A stretch of DNA of 64,000 bases from Paraburkholderia acidipaludis NBRC 101816. Lineage in GTDB: Bacteria; Pseudomonadota; Gammaproteobacteria; Burkholderiales; Burkholderiaceae. The stretch spans positions 124,001 to 188,000 of the forward strand of contig NZ_BAXZ01000018.1 in NCBI RefSeq assembly GCF_000684975.1, in the 5' to 3' direction. Within the stretch, counting starts at the first letter, position 1. The number at the start of each line of letters is the position of its first letter. Positions 17,553 to 28,440 of the stretch are shown here, in pieces. The translations under genes and the position numbers were made by a program. The notes beneath the pieces were generated by a model. It was not told the origin of the DNA and did not search any database. It saw only the letters and a program-made list of their open reading frames with translations.

Positions 17553-17589
17553 AAAAAAGGCGAACCGCAGTTTGCCTTCGGTTCGCCTT
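17553..17589 (-). terminator. Terminator after tRNA-Asp
   Basis: On the minus strand, stem GGCGAACC / GGTTCGCC followed by TTTTTTA, 10 bp beyond the tRNA-Asp 3' end. It separates the tRNA unit from ppiD. Confidence 0.85.
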
Positions 17590-17598
17590 CGACTGATC

Positions 17599-17675
17599 TG
17601 GCGGAGCGGACGGGGCTCGAACCCGCGACCCCCGGCGTGACAGGCCGGTATTCTAACCAACTGAACTACCGCTCC
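17599..17675 (-). tRNA. tRNA-Asp (anticodon GTC)
   Basis: 77 bases including an encoded CCA. Acceptor GGAGCGG pairs with CCGCTCC; the D-arm contains AGTTCAGTTGGTTAGAAT; the anticodon loop CTGTCAC has GTC; the T-arm contains GGTTCGAGCC. It follows tRNA-Val on the same strand, so both are probably cut from one transcript. Confidence 0.97.
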
Positions 17676-17745
17676 ATGCGGTGACTACCTGCACGCGCGG
17701 CTTACTTCCCGTGCCTGACAGAATAAGGCAAAAACCGCGGAAAAC

Positions 17746-17821
17746 TGGTGGGTGCTGAGAGGCTCGAACTCCCGACCTACGCCTTGTAAGGGCGCCGCTC
17801 TACCAACTGAGCTAAGCACCC
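17746..17821 (-). tRNA. tRNA-Val (anticodon TAC)
   Basis: 76 bases including an encoded CCA. Acceptor GGGTGCT pairs with AGCACCC; the D-arm contains AGCTCAGTTGGTAGAGC; the anticodon loop CTTACAA has TAC; the T-arm contains GAGTTCGAGCCTC. It lies between hupB and tRNA-Asp. Confidence 0.97.
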
Positions 17822-17848
17822 AGCTTCGCGATTTCTGGACTGCTGTGT

Positions 17849-17876
17849 GCTGCTTTTGCCACGCTGCTTTTGCCAC
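17849..17876. repeat. Two-copy 14-bp tandem repeat between hupB and tRNA-Val
   Basis: GCTGCTTTTGCCAC occurs twice without a gap. It is non-coding and lies between HU and the tRNA pair; it may only reflect slippage. Confidence 0.7.
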
Positions 17877-17948
17877 TACAGCCAGCCCGCGCATTCCGCC
17901 ATGATCTTGAATTCATCTCGGCGAAAGCACCGTCAACCAGCTAGCCAA

Positions 17949-18221
17949 TTAGTTTAGCGCATCTTTCAGAGCTTTGCCAGGCCTGAATTTCGGAACCTTC
18001 GCGGCCTTGATCTTGATCGCATCGCCCGTGCGCGGATTGCGGCCCGTGCGCGCCGTGCGCTTGCCGACGGCAAAAGTGCCGAAGCCGACCAGCGTCACCG
18101 ATCCTCCCTTCTTGAGCGTGCCCTTCACACCGCCGATCACGGCGTCGAGCGCGCGTCCGGCCGCCGCTTTTGAGATATCGGCTTGTTGTGCAATATGGTC
18201 GATCAATTCCGTCTTATTCAT
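17949..18221 (-). CDS. hupB: DNA-binding protein HU
   Basis: A 90-residue nucleoid protein that bends and compacts DNA as a dimer. The complete HU pattern is present: MNKTELIDHIAQQADISKAAAGRALDAVI, the GFGTFAVGKRTARTGRNPRTG arm segment with its DNA-intercalating proline, and KVPKFRPGKALKDALN. The ATG at 18221 gives the standard start; the longer frame upstream is not conserved. It is next to lon on the same strand, but a terminator and about 320 bp separate them. Confidence 0.96.
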   Translation of the reverse strand: MNKTELIDHIAQQADISKAAAGRALDAVIGGVKGTLKKGGSVTLVGFGTFAVGKRTARTGRNPRTGDAIKIKAAKVPKFRPGKALKDALN

Positions 18222-18541
18222 TCCAGCCCCCGAGAATGTGTTTGACAATCGTTGTGGCGCCTGCCGCGCCAGATAAAGGAACCAGGCAGGAACAAAAAAC
18301 TGGAACACGCAGTCCGGCAAAACGCCGGGCCCCGCACATTTAACGAAGCCGAAAGCGCGGTGTCAAGCGGGGTTCCGCCGGATTCGGCGAGGCATTCGAG
18401 GGAATATTCGATTTCCTTACCCAGGTACGGAGCGGGCAGCGGCGCGGCCATAAAAAAACCCGCGGACGAAGCCGCGGGTTTTCGGACCATTCGCTGCGCC
18501 GCACGCACCGGACGGTGCGGCAGGCGCAGGACCAGCCGGTT
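18222..18541. other. hupB to lon intergenic region
   Basis: About 320 bp without a gene. It contains the lon terminator (18452-18483) and presumably the hupB promoter. Open frames here are short and unconserved. Confidence 0.6.
18452..18483 (-). terminator. Intrinsic terminator of lon
   Basis: On the minus strand, stem AAACCCGCGGC / GCCGCGGGTTT-like (arms ACCCGCGG and CCGCGGGT) followed by seven T, about 60 bp after the lon stop. Confidence 0.88.
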
Positions 18542-20971
<2,430 letters not shown>

Positions 20972-21098
20972 TTCATTTCCCCATGAATGGAATCAATTGT
21001 TCGGTAAGTGAGGCCTGAAAAACCGATTGCAAGCCTCGCGCGGGTGGGAAAAGTTCAGTGACTCCAAAAAAAGTGCGCCATCGACCACAAGATAAACG

Positions 21099-21135
21099 AA
21101 AAAGCCGTTCATCCCATTGTATGAACGGCTTTTTC
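21099..21135 (-). terminator. Intrinsic terminator after clpX
   Basis: Arms AAAAAGCCGTTCAT and ATGAACGGCTTTTT with an 8-base loop, 31 bp past the clpX stop on the minus strand. It separates clpX from lon. Confidence 0.88.
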
Positions 21136-21165
21136 CCGGAACTCTTTAGCCGATCACCACCGCCA

Positions 21166-22437
21166 TCAGTTCGACCCTGCAACTTTGGGCGCGTCCTCAT
21201 AGATCAGGAGCGGCTTGCCGTCGCCATCGATCACATTGTCGTCGATGATCACCTTGCTCACGCCCTTCATGGCCGGCAGCTCGTACATCACGTCGAGCAA
21301 CGCCTGTTCCAGGATCGAGCGCAGGCCGCGCGCGCCGGTTTTGCGGCGGATGGCCTTGCGGGCGACAGCCTGCAGCGCACCCGGACGAATTTCCAGTTCC
21401 ACGCGCTCCATGTTGAAGAGCTTGTGGTACTGCTTGACGAGCGCGTTCTTCGGCTCGACCAGAATCTTCATGAGCGCGGCTTCGTCGAGCTTGCCGAGCG
21501 TCGCGACCACCGGCAGACGGCCGATCAGCTCCGGAATCAGACCGAACTTGATCAGGTCTTCCGGCTCCACTTCGCGCAGCACTTCGCCCGCGTCGCGCTC
21601 CTGCTTGCTCTTCACGCTCGCGCCGAAACCGATCCCGGTCTTCTCCGTGCGGTCCGTGATGACCTTCTCGAGGCCGTCGAACGCGCCACCGCAGATGAAC
21701 AGAATGTTAGTCGTGTCGACCTGGATGAAATCCTGGTTCGGGTGCTTGCGGCCGCCCTGCGGCGGCACCGAGGCCATCGTGCCCTCGATCAGCTTGAGCA
21801 GCGCCTGCTGCACGCCTTCGCCCGACACGTCGCGCGTAATCGACGGGTTGTCCGACTTACGGCTGATCTTGTCGATTTCGTCGATATAGACGATACCGCG
21901 CTGCGCCTTGTCGACCTCGTAATTGCAGTTCTGCAGCAGCTTCTGGATGATGTTCTCGACGTCCTCGCCCACGTAGCCGGCTTCGGTCAGCGTGGTGGCG
22001 TCGGCGATCACGAACGGCACGTTCAGAAGGCGCGCGAGCGTCTGCGCGAGCAGCGTCTTGCCGGAACCCGTAGGCCCGATCAGCAGGATGTTGCTCTTGG
22101 AAAGCTCGACGTCGTCCTTCTTGTCGAGGTGCTTGAGACGCTTGTAGTGGTTGTACACCGCCACCGCGAGGATCTTCTTCGCGCGCTCCTGGCCGATCAC
22201 GTACTGATCGAGGATGTCGCGGATTTCCTGCGGGCTCGGCAGGTCCGAGCGCGACAGCGCTGCGTCGACGCCCGCGCCCGCGGCTTCGTCGCGAATGATC
22301 TCGTTGCACAGGTCGATGCATTCATCGCAGATGAATACCGACGGGCCTGCAATCAGCTTCTTCACTTCATGCTGGCTTTTGCCGCAAAACGAGCAATACA
22401 ACAGCTTTTCGCTGTTAGAACCTTTCTTGTCCGCCAT
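21166..22437 (-). CDS. clpX: ATP-dependent Clp protease ATP-binding subunit ClpX
   Basis: A 423-residue unfoldase that feeds tagged substrates to ClpP. The N-terminal zinc domain has Cys15, Cys18, Cys37 and Cys40 (LLYCSFCGKSQ ... FICDECIDLC). The AAA+ module has Walker A GPTGSGKTLL at 121-130, Walker B IVYIDEIDKI, the GYVGEDVE pore loop and the IGF-type loop for ClpP docking (KTGIGFGA). It lies 248 bp after clpP on the same strand. Confidence 0.98.
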   Translation of the reverse strand: MADKKGSNSEKLLYCSFCGKSQHEVKKLIAGPSVFICDECIDLCNEIIRDEAAGAGVDAALSRSDLPSPQEIRDILDQYVIGQERAKKILAVAVYNHYKRLKHLDKKDDVELSKSNILLIGPTGSGKTLLAQTLARLLNVPFVIADATTLTEAGYVGEDVENIIQKLLQNCNYEVDKAQRGIVYIDEIDKISRKSDNPSITRDVSGEGVQQALLKLIEGTMASVPPQGGRKHPNQDFIQVDTTNILFICGGAFDGLEKVITDRTEKTGIGFGASVKSKQERDAGEVLREVEPEDLIKFGLIPELIGRLPVVATLGKLDEAALMKILVEPKNALVKQYHKLFNMERVELEIRPGALQAVARKAIRRKTGARGLRSILEQALLDVMYELPAMKGVSKVIIDDNVIDGDGKPLLIYEDAPKVAGSN

Positions 22438-22685
22438 GGATAGATAAGCCTCCGGACACTCTGTTACATGATACGCCGTTTCCCCCGGCCACGCCGGGCA
22501 AGGGGGCGCATGAACCGCTTGCTGTGACGGCGTGTGGGCCGCAGGCTGCGAGCGCGTATGCCGATTATTTCACACGGTCCGCGCGGCGGCGCCAATCCCT
22601 TTTTGCACGGGGGCGCGAGGGCCGAACCCTCTCTCCCGCGCGGGGCGGCGCGCCTGATCGAATGACTACGACTGCGCGGGCTGGA

Positions 22686-23339
22686 TCAGGGCCGCTTGTG
22701 CAGCACCTGGTCCACGAGACCGTAGGCCTGAGCGTCGTCGCCGGACATGAAGTTGTCGCGGTCGGTGTCGCGCGCGATGCGTTCGACCGGCTGCCCCGTG
22801 TGATGCGCGAGCAACTGGTTCAAACGCTCCTTCAGGTACAGGATTTCGCGGGCCTGGATTTCGATGTCCGACGCCTGGCCGCGCGCGCCGCCAAGCGGCT
22901 GGTGAATCATGACGCGCGAGTTCGGCAGCGCAAAACGCTTGCCCTTCGCGCCCGACGCCAGCAGGAACGCGCCCATGCTGGCCGCGAGGCCCATGCAAAG
23001 GGTCGAAACGTCCGGCTTGATGAACTGCATCGTGTCGTAGATCGCCATGCCGGCCGAAACCGAGCCGCCCGGGCTGTTGATGTACAGGCTGATGTCCTTG
23101 TCCGGGTTCTCGCTTTCCAGGAACAGCAGCTGGGCGACGACGAGGTTCGCGGTCTGGTCGTTCACTTCGCCGACCATGAACACCACGCGTTCCTTCAGAA
23201 GACGCGAGTAGATGTCGTAGGAACGCTCGCCGCGGCCGCTCGTTTCCACGACGATCGGCACGAGCCCGAGCGCCTGCGGGTCGAGGTCCCGCGACGCATG
23301 GGAAGTCAACGTATCCAGCGATTGAGCGCGAATGGTCAT
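22686..23339 (-). CDS. clpP: ATP-dependent Clp protease proteolytic subunit ClpP
   Basis: A 217-residue serine protease forming the barrel of ClpXP. The catalytic triad is visible: Ser121 in CMGLAASMGAFLL, His146 in VMIHQPLGG and Asp195 in RDTDRDNFMSG. Two ATGs are possible. The one at 23339 is preferred because AAGGA lies 8 bases before it; the ATG at 23348 overlaps that same AAGGA and would have no spacing. The C-terminus (LLAHHTGQPVERIARDTDRDNF ... VLHKRP) is ordinary. It is followed by clpX and preceded by tig. Confidence 0.97.
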   Translation of the reverse strand: MTIRAQSLDTLTSHASRDLDPQALGLVPIVVETSGRGERSYDIYSRLLKERVVFMVGEVNDQTANLVVAQLLFLESENPDKDISLYINSPGGSVSAGMAIYDTMQFIKPDVSTLCMGLAASMGAFLLASGAKGKRFALPNSRVMIHQPLGGARGQASDIEIQAREILYLKERLNQLLAHHTGQPVERIARDTDRDNFMSGDDAQAYGLVDQVLHKRP

Positions 23340-23500
23340 GCGGTGCATCCTTGTCTGGAAAAGTTCTTTTGATTAACCCGAATGGCGACGGACCCCGCAA
23401 AAATCAACCACACGGGCAGCATGGCTAAATTGAGCGGATACAAAAACGGCGTGCTTGCCGTCGGTCGCCCCGACAGCCGGCACGCCGGAGCACAGCGGCT

Positions 23501-24847
23501 TTAAGCCTGCGCCGTTGCGCTTGCCAGTTCCTCGAAGCTCACTTGCTTGTCCGTCACTTTCGCCTTGCCGAGCACGAAGTCCACGACGTTCGATTCGACG
23601 ACATAGGCTTCCATTTCGGCGAGGCGCTGCTGGTTCGAATAATACCAGCGCACGACTTCCTTCGGGTCTTCGTAACTTTTCGCGAACTCGTCCACTTCGG
23701 CGCGGATCTGCTCCGGCTTCGCCTCGAGGCTGTTCGCCTTCACGAGCTCGGCCAGCACGAGGCCCAGCTTCACGCGGCGCTCGGCTTGCTCCTTGAACAT
23801 CTCGGCCGGGATCGGCGCGTCCTTCGCGTTGGGCACGCCGCGCTGCGCGAGGTCGGCGCGCGCCATTTCGACGAGGCGCTGCTGGTCCTGCTCGACGAGC
23901 GCGTTCGGCACCTCGAGTTCGGCGATCTTCAGGAGCGCGTCCATGACCTGGTTCTTCACGATGGCCTGGGTGCGGCGCTTCGCTTCGCGCTCGAGGTTGT
24001 CCTTGATTTCGGCGCGCATCTTCACGAGGTCGCCGTCGGCGATGCCGAGCGACTTCGCGAATTCCGCGTCGATTTCCGGCAGATGCGGCCACTCGACCTT
24101 CTGCATCGTGATCGTGAACTTCGCGGTCTTGCCGGCAACGTCCTTGCCGTGATAGTCCGCGGGGAACGTCAGGTCGAACTCGCGCGACTCGCCCACCTTC
24201 AGGCCCGTTGCGGCCGTTTCGAATTCCGGCAGCATGCGGCCTTCGCCCAGCACGAACGCGAAGCCTTCGGCGCTGCCGCCCTGGAAGGCGACGTCGTCGA
24301 TCTTGCCCACGAAGTCCACCGTCACGCGGTCGCCGCTCTTCGCCGCGGCGTCGGCGCCGCCGTCACCGTGCTCGCCCGCTTCGCCGCGCGCGTGGAAGTG
24401 CACGCGCTGCTTGCGCAGGATGTCGAGCGTGCGGTCGATTTCGGCGTCGGTGATGCTCGTGGTCGTGCGCTCGATTTCGGCGCTGCCCACTTCGCCAATC
24501 TTCACTTCCGGATACACCTCGAAGGTCGCGTCGAACGCGTAGTCGCCTTCGGCTGCCTCGACCTTCGGCGCGAAGCTCGGCTGGCCCGCCACGCGCAGGT
24601 TCTCGGCGCGGCTGATGTCGAAGAATTCCTTGCCGACCTTGTCGCTCAGCACTTCGGCTTCCACCTGGCCCGAGTACTGCTGGGTGACCATCTTGAGCGG
24701 CACCTTGCCCGGGCGGAAACCCGGCATGCGCACGTTCTTCGCGAGTTGGCGGATGCGCGAATCCACTTCTTTCTGCACGGCATCCTTCGGCAGGGAAATC
24801 GTCACGCGGCGTTCGAGCTTGCCGAGGTTTTCTACAACGTTAGCCAT
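23501..24847 (-). CDS. tig: Trigger factor, ribosome-bound chaperone
   Basis: A 448-residue protein that meets nascent chains at the ribosome exit. The ribosome-binding signature is VRMPGFRPGKVP at residues 39-50; the FKBP-like domain is marked by GDRVTVDFVGKIDDVAFQGGSAEGFAFVLGEG; the rest is the helical C-terminal cradle. An acidic and glycine-rich insert (GEAGEHGDGGADAAAKS) sits just before the FKBP domain. It heads the tig-clpP-clpX series, all on the minus strand. Confidence 0.97.
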   Translation of the reverse strand: MANVVENLGKLERRVTISLPKDAVQKEVDSRIRQLAKNVRMPGFRPGKVPLKMVTQQYSGQVEAEVLSDKVGKEFFDISRAENLRVAGQPSFAPKVEAAEGDYAFDATFEVYPEVKIGEVGSAEIERTTTSITDAEIDRTLDILRKQRVHFHARGEAGEHGDGGADAAAKSGDRVTVDFVGKIDDVAFQGGSAEGFAFVLGEGRMLPEFETAATGLKVGESREFDLTFPADYHGKDVAGKTAKFTITMQKVEWPHLPEIDAEFAKSLGIADGDLVKMRAEIKDNLEREAKRRTQAIVKNQVMDALLKIAELEVPNALVEQDQQRLVEMARADLAQRGVPNAKDAPIPAEMFKEQAERRVKLGLVLAELVKANSLEAKPEQIRAEVDEFAKSYEDPKEVVRWYYSNQQRLAEMEAYVVESNVVDFVLGKAKVTDKQVSFEELASATAQA

Positions 24848-25345
24848 GGCTTCAATCGTCCTAAAATTTGTTCGAGCGAATCAGTAATCTTTGCTGTGCC
24901 GCGGTCCGCCATCCGTCGCGGCGCCCGGCCGACCCGACTGGTTGGGGCCTCAGAGGCGCGACACTCCGGAGCCTGGCCGCCCCTCACGCTCACAGGAAAC
25001 ACATTGAGGCGGCTTGCGACACGGTTCCGTCAAAAGAGCCAAGTATTTTAGCAAACTATTTTCCCCGCAAAACGAATTTGCCCTCCGGGCTTGCCCGGAA
25101 TGCCGGAAAGACGGTTCCCAACCCGTCAAAACCGGCCCAAAACGTCGATTTCCGGAAGGATTGGCGCGTCGACTCCCTGCGTACCGCCCCCTCGCCACGC
25201 AACGCCATGCCGGGCGCCGATCCGCGCTATCGCTGGCCCGGTATCCAGCGGGCGCGGCGAGGCTGTTAAGCTTACGGGCGAGCCGGATGCCCCGCCGGCC
25301 TCAGCCGACGCTTGAGACACGTCAACCCTTGCCAGCAGAGACATC
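24848..25345. other. tig / glycerate kinase divergent intergenic region
   Basis: About 500 bp with no supported gene. It holds an AT-rich stretch with a TAAAAT box for tig (25045-25050, minus strand), a perfect short palindrome TCCGGGC-TT-GCCCGGA (25084-25099), and a weaker GACGG ... CCGTC hairpin near 25107-25127. No RNA gene is recognised. Confidence 0.55.
25045..25050 (-). promoter_or_regulatory. Candidate -10 box of tig
   Basis: TAAAAT on the minus strand inside the only AT-rich stretch of the tig upstream region, 198 bp before its ATG. Hypothesis from composition and position only. Confidence 0.3.
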
Positions 25346-26494
25346 ATGCCCAACCCGTCATCCGACGTTCCTGTCGTCGTCATTGCTCCAGATTCTTTCA
25401 AAGGCTCGCTGAGTGCGGACGGGGTCGCCGCCGCCATCGCCGAAGGCATCCGCCGCGCCCGTCCGGACGCGCTCATCCACATCTGCCCGATGGCCGACGG
25501 CGGCGAAGGCACGCTCGACGCCATGCTGTCGGTCGGCGGCGAACGCCGCGTCATGACCGTGCGCGGCGCCGCGGGGCCCGAGCGCCAGGCCGCCGTCGGC
25601 ATCCTCCACGACGGCAGCGCGATCGTCGAAACGGCCGAGATCGTCGGCATCACCGACCCCGTCGGCATGGGCGTGCCCGTGGCCGCGCGCAGCACGGTCG
25701 GCATGGGCGAGGCAATTCGCATGCTGCTCGACGAGGGCGTGCGCCGCGTCTACGTCGCGCTTGGCGGCAGCAGCACCAACGACGGCGGCGCGGGCCTGCT
25801 CGCGGGCCTCGGCATGCGGCTCTTCGACGCCAACGGCGAGGCGCTCGCCGCCACGCCCGATGCGCTTGCACGCGTTGCACGCGTGGACGTTTCGGGACTC
25901 GATGCGCGTCTTGCCGAGACCTCGTTCGTCGGCATGTCCGACGTCGACAACCCGCTCACCGGAGAGCATGGCGCAACGGCCGTATTCGGTCCGCAAAAAG
26001 GCGTGACGGCCGAGCAGGTCGCGTCGATCGACGCCGCGCTTGCACGTTTCGCCGACCTCGTCGAAGCGGCGCTCGGGCGGCGCGTGCGCGACGAAGCCGG
26101 GTCGGGCGCGGCGGGCGGGCTTGGCTTCGCGCTGCGCATGCTCGGCGCGAGCTTCGAGCCGGGCGCGGAAGTCGTCGCGCGCCAGATCGGACTCGACGAT
26201 GCCCTGCGCGGCGCGAACTGGCTCATCACCGGCGAAGGCCGTTCGGACGTGCAGACACTGCACGGCAAGGCGCCCTTCATCGCCTGCCGCCACGCGCGCG
26301 CCGCGAACGTGCCCGCGACGCTGCTGTCGGGCGCCGTCGACCCGGCCGCGCTGCCGCGGCTCTCCGAACACTTCAGCGGTTGCTTCTCCCCGGCCCCTGG
26401 GCCCATCACGCTCGATACGGCGATTCGCGATGCGGCGAAACTGCTGGCCAACGAAGCCGAACAACTCACCCGCCTTGCCTTCGGTTCGCGCTGA
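25346..26494 (+). CDS. glxK: Glycerate 2-kinase, GlxK/GarK family
   Basis: A 382-residue type-1 glycerate kinase that phosphorylates D-glycerate, linking glyoxylate breakdown to lower glycolysis. Family marks include VVIAPDSFKGSLSA at the start, PMADGGEGTLDAM, VALGGSSTNDGGAGLL and the C-terminal WLITGEGRSDVQTLHGKAP. No other glyoxylate pathway gene is adjacent, so the route it serves cannot be deduced from position. Confidence 0.93.
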   Translation: MPNPSSDVPVVVIAPDSFKGSLSADGVAAAIAEGIRRARPDALIHICPMADGGEGTLDAMLSVGGERRVMTVRGAAGPERQAAVGILHDGSAIVETAEIVGITDPVGMGVPVAARSTVGMGEAIRMLLDEGVRRVYVALGGSSTNDGGAGLLAGLGMRLFDANGEALAATPDALARVARVDVSGLDARLAETSFVGMSDVDNPLTGEHGATAVFGPQKGVTAEQVASIDAALARFADLVEAALGRRVRDEAGSGAAGGLGFALRMLGASFEPGAEVVARQIGLDDALRGANWLITGEGRSDVQTLHGKAPFIACRHARAANVPATLLSGAVDPAALPRLSEHFSGCFSPAPGPITLDTAIRDAAKLLANEAEQLTRLAFGSR

Positions 26495-26579
26495 AGCGTG
26501 ACGAACCGGCGCCGAAGAAGCGATAGACAAGCAACACGCCGGCAAGCGCTTCGAGTTCCTATTTAAGTGATTAAAAGAT

Positions 26580-26609
26580 GCGCGCACCACGTTCCTTCGT
26601 GGTGCGCGC
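26580..26609. terminator. Strong hairpin between glxK and the MarR gene
   Basis: Perfect 12-bp arms GCGCGCACCACG and CGTGGTGCGCGC with a TTCCTT loop. It lies 85 bp after glxK but lacks a T-run, so it could act as a transcript-stabilising or Rho-related 3' structure rather than a classical terminator. Confidence 0.5.
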
Positions 26610-26699
26610 GATGCGTTTCGAATTGACCCGCGCGCCGGTTGCGGCAACAATCACATCACGCGCGACACGATCGCGCCATCCTCACGCGACAGGACGACC

Positions 26700-27146
26700 A
26701 TGAAGGCAAGCAAAGCCGGACTCGAGCAGTTTCTGACCTATCGGCTCCATGTCCTGAACAAGCTGTCCGAACGGGGCAGCAGCGAACGCTATCAGGCGAA
26801 ACTCGGGATCACGCTGCCCGAGGCGCGCCTCATCGCCGCGGTAGGCGCATTCGGCCCGTTCTCGGTGATGGAACTCGCGCGTCACGCGAATCTCGACAAG
26901 AGCCAGGCAAGCCGCGCTGCCGAGGCGCTGATGCGCCGCGGCCTCATGCGCCGCGACACGAGCGAGGAAGACGGCCGCCTCGTGCTCGTCTCGCTCACGC
27001 CCGAAGGGCGCGAACTCTATCGCAAGGTCATGCCCATCGCCCGCAAATGGAATACCGATCTTTTCGCCTGCCTCGACGAGAAGGAGCGTGAAGCATTGGA
27101 TCGCGCGCTCGACAAGGTGATCGAGGCGGCACACGCGGAACTGTGA
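26700..27146 (+). CDS. MarR family transcription regulator
   Basis: A 148-residue winged-helix protein, expected to bind a short palindrome as a dimer and lose affinity on binding a small aromatic ligand or on oxidation. The wing and recognition helix are in SVMELARHANLDKSQASRAAEALMRRGLMRRDTSEEDGRLVLVSLTPEGRELY, a textbook MarR pattern. AGGA precedes the ATG by about 6 bases. A small inverted repeat GTTGC-G-GCAAC (26638-26648) lies 52 bp upstream and could be an autoregulatory site. No divergent target gene is apparent, so its regulon is not shown by context. Confidence 0.9.
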   Translation: MKASKAGLEQFLTYRLHVLNKLSERGSSERYQAKLGITLPEARLIAAVGAFGPFSVMELARHANLDKSQASRAAEALMRRGLMRRDTSEEDGRLVLVSLTPEGRELYRKVMPIARKWNTDLFACLDEKEREALDRALDKVIEAAHAEL

Positions 27147-27250
27147 GCGCCGGCTCGCGCATCTCGCGTGAGTCCATGGCCGGATAGATCGGAGGAATCG
27201 GAGGACGCGGGCGGCCCGCCCCGCTCGCGTTGCCGCCGAAGTCATACGCG

Positions 27251-28354
27251 TCATCGCACCAGATCAAAAGCAGTCTGCGCAACGACACCGCCGTTGACGA
27301 TCAGCTCGATCTCATGCCTGCCCGAATAATGCGTGCGCGTCGTGAAATCGCGAATCGGCTGGCTACGGCCAAGCGTAATGCGCTGGCCTGGCGCCAGCGT
27401 CAGGGTCTTCAGCTTGAACACTTTTTTCGTCACGCCGCTCCGCTTGACATAGGCAATGCGGTAATCGACCACGAGCCGCTGCGCCGCGTCTGCCGTCGAG
27501 CGCAGTTCGCAGGAGAGCGTGATCGCGCCACCGAGGACGACCGTTTCCGGCGTCACGCAGAACGGCCCGACAGCGATGTTGGGCATGCTTTGCGCGCCCA
27601 GCATCGCTAGCGCCCGCGCGTCGCCCCGCTTCACCAGCGTACGCAATGCGTGGGAAACGATCCATCGGGTATGCGGGTCCTCGATACCCCATCGGGCGGC
27701 TTGCTCCAGCACCCACGCGGGATGAACCTTCGTCACGTCGTTCAGATGGTTCGCGACCGACCGGCGCACGTACGGGCTGGGGTCCGCGCGAAGGTTATCG
27801 AGAATTCGTGCCGTCAACGCCGGGTCGGTATCCAGTTCGCGAAGCCGAAACGACCATGGCAGACGCGGCCGGCTGCCTTCGCTGGCCAGCCGTCGCACGG
27901 CATCATCGGCATCGCGCGACCAAACCTCCATGGTCGCCAGCGCACGAGGCGGGTTGTCGCGCAGGAATTCGCGCACCGCGAATTCCGACGAACCGAACCG
28001 GGTGAAGTATTTCAATGCATCCATCGAGCGATCGAAGACATGCCGACCGTGCTGCCCAACGAAGTCGGGCGCGACAAGAGAAACAAATCCCCGGTCGAGC
28101 CGGGGCGCGGCCTGCGTCAGCAGCGCGAGCACCGCGTCGTAACCGCCCGGCAACGCGTGCGCCCCGGCATGGATGGAATCGCTGGCGCGGCGTATGCGTG
28201 CCATCAGGGACAGCGAGTCCAGGTCGTCGAGTGCAGTCGCGAGAAAAGCACGCGCGTCGAAAGCAGGCTCGATCGATTTCAGCAGGGTCGACAGCGCGCG
28301 GAACTGTAGCTCTCCTATCGATTGCTTCAGCGGCACGGCAGCTTGAGTGGTCAT
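27251..28354 (-). CDS. AlkD-like DNA alkylation repair protein with HEAT repeats and a beta-rich C-terminus
   Basis: 367 residues. The first 240 or so are HEAT-like helical repeats of the DNA alkylation repair (COG4335-type) family, including the DPSPYVRRSVANHLNDVTKVHPAWVLEQAARW block typical of it. The last 110 residues (FCVTPETVVLGGAITLSCELRS ... GRHEIELIVNGGVVAQTAFDLV) are beta-strand rich and look like an Ig-type sandwich. AlkD excises bulky cationic adducts, but whether this longer branch is a glycosylase is not established. It lies 72 bp downstream of a WYL regulator on the same strand, with a 16-bp candidate operator between them. Confidence 0.82.
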   Translation of the reverse strand: MTTQAAVPLKQSIGELQFRALSTLLKSIEPAFDARAFLATALDDLDSLSLMARIRRASDSIHAGAHALPGGYDAVLALLTQAAPRLDRGFVSLVAPDFVGQHGRHVFDRSMDALKYFTRFGSSEFAVREFLRDNPPRALATMEVWSRDADDAVRRLASEGSRPRLPWSFRLRELDTDPALTARILDNLRADPSPYVRRSVANHLNDVTKVHPAWVLEQAARWGIEDPHTRWIVSHALRTLVKRGDARALAMLGAQSMPNIAVGPFCVTPETVVLGGAITLSCELRSTADAAQRLVVDYRIAYVKRSGVTKKVFKLKTLTLAPGQRITLGRSQPIRDFTTRTHYSGRHEIELIVNGGVVAQTAFDLVR

Positions 28355-28424
28355 GGCAAGGCAGGTAGCCCGCCGTATGGCGGGGCCCGTGAGTCGGAGA
28401 AGCAGGGAGTGTCGCCGAAGCGAC

Positions 28425-28440
28425 TGTCAGTTCCTGTCAG
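28425..28440 (-). promoter_or_regulatory. Candidate operator, copy 1, over the WYL regulator stop codon
   Basis: On the minus strand reads CTGACAGGAACTGACA, a direct repeat of TGACA 10 bp apart. It includes the stop codon of the WYL regulator (TGA, 28429-28427) and lies 71 bp before the ATG of the AlkD-like gene. An identical 16-mer lies at 29239-29254. Confidence 0.6.

Noticed and set aside
17849..17876. 14-bp tandem repeat as an attachment site
   Set aside because: Repeats are adjacent with nothing between them, unlike att sites bounding an element.
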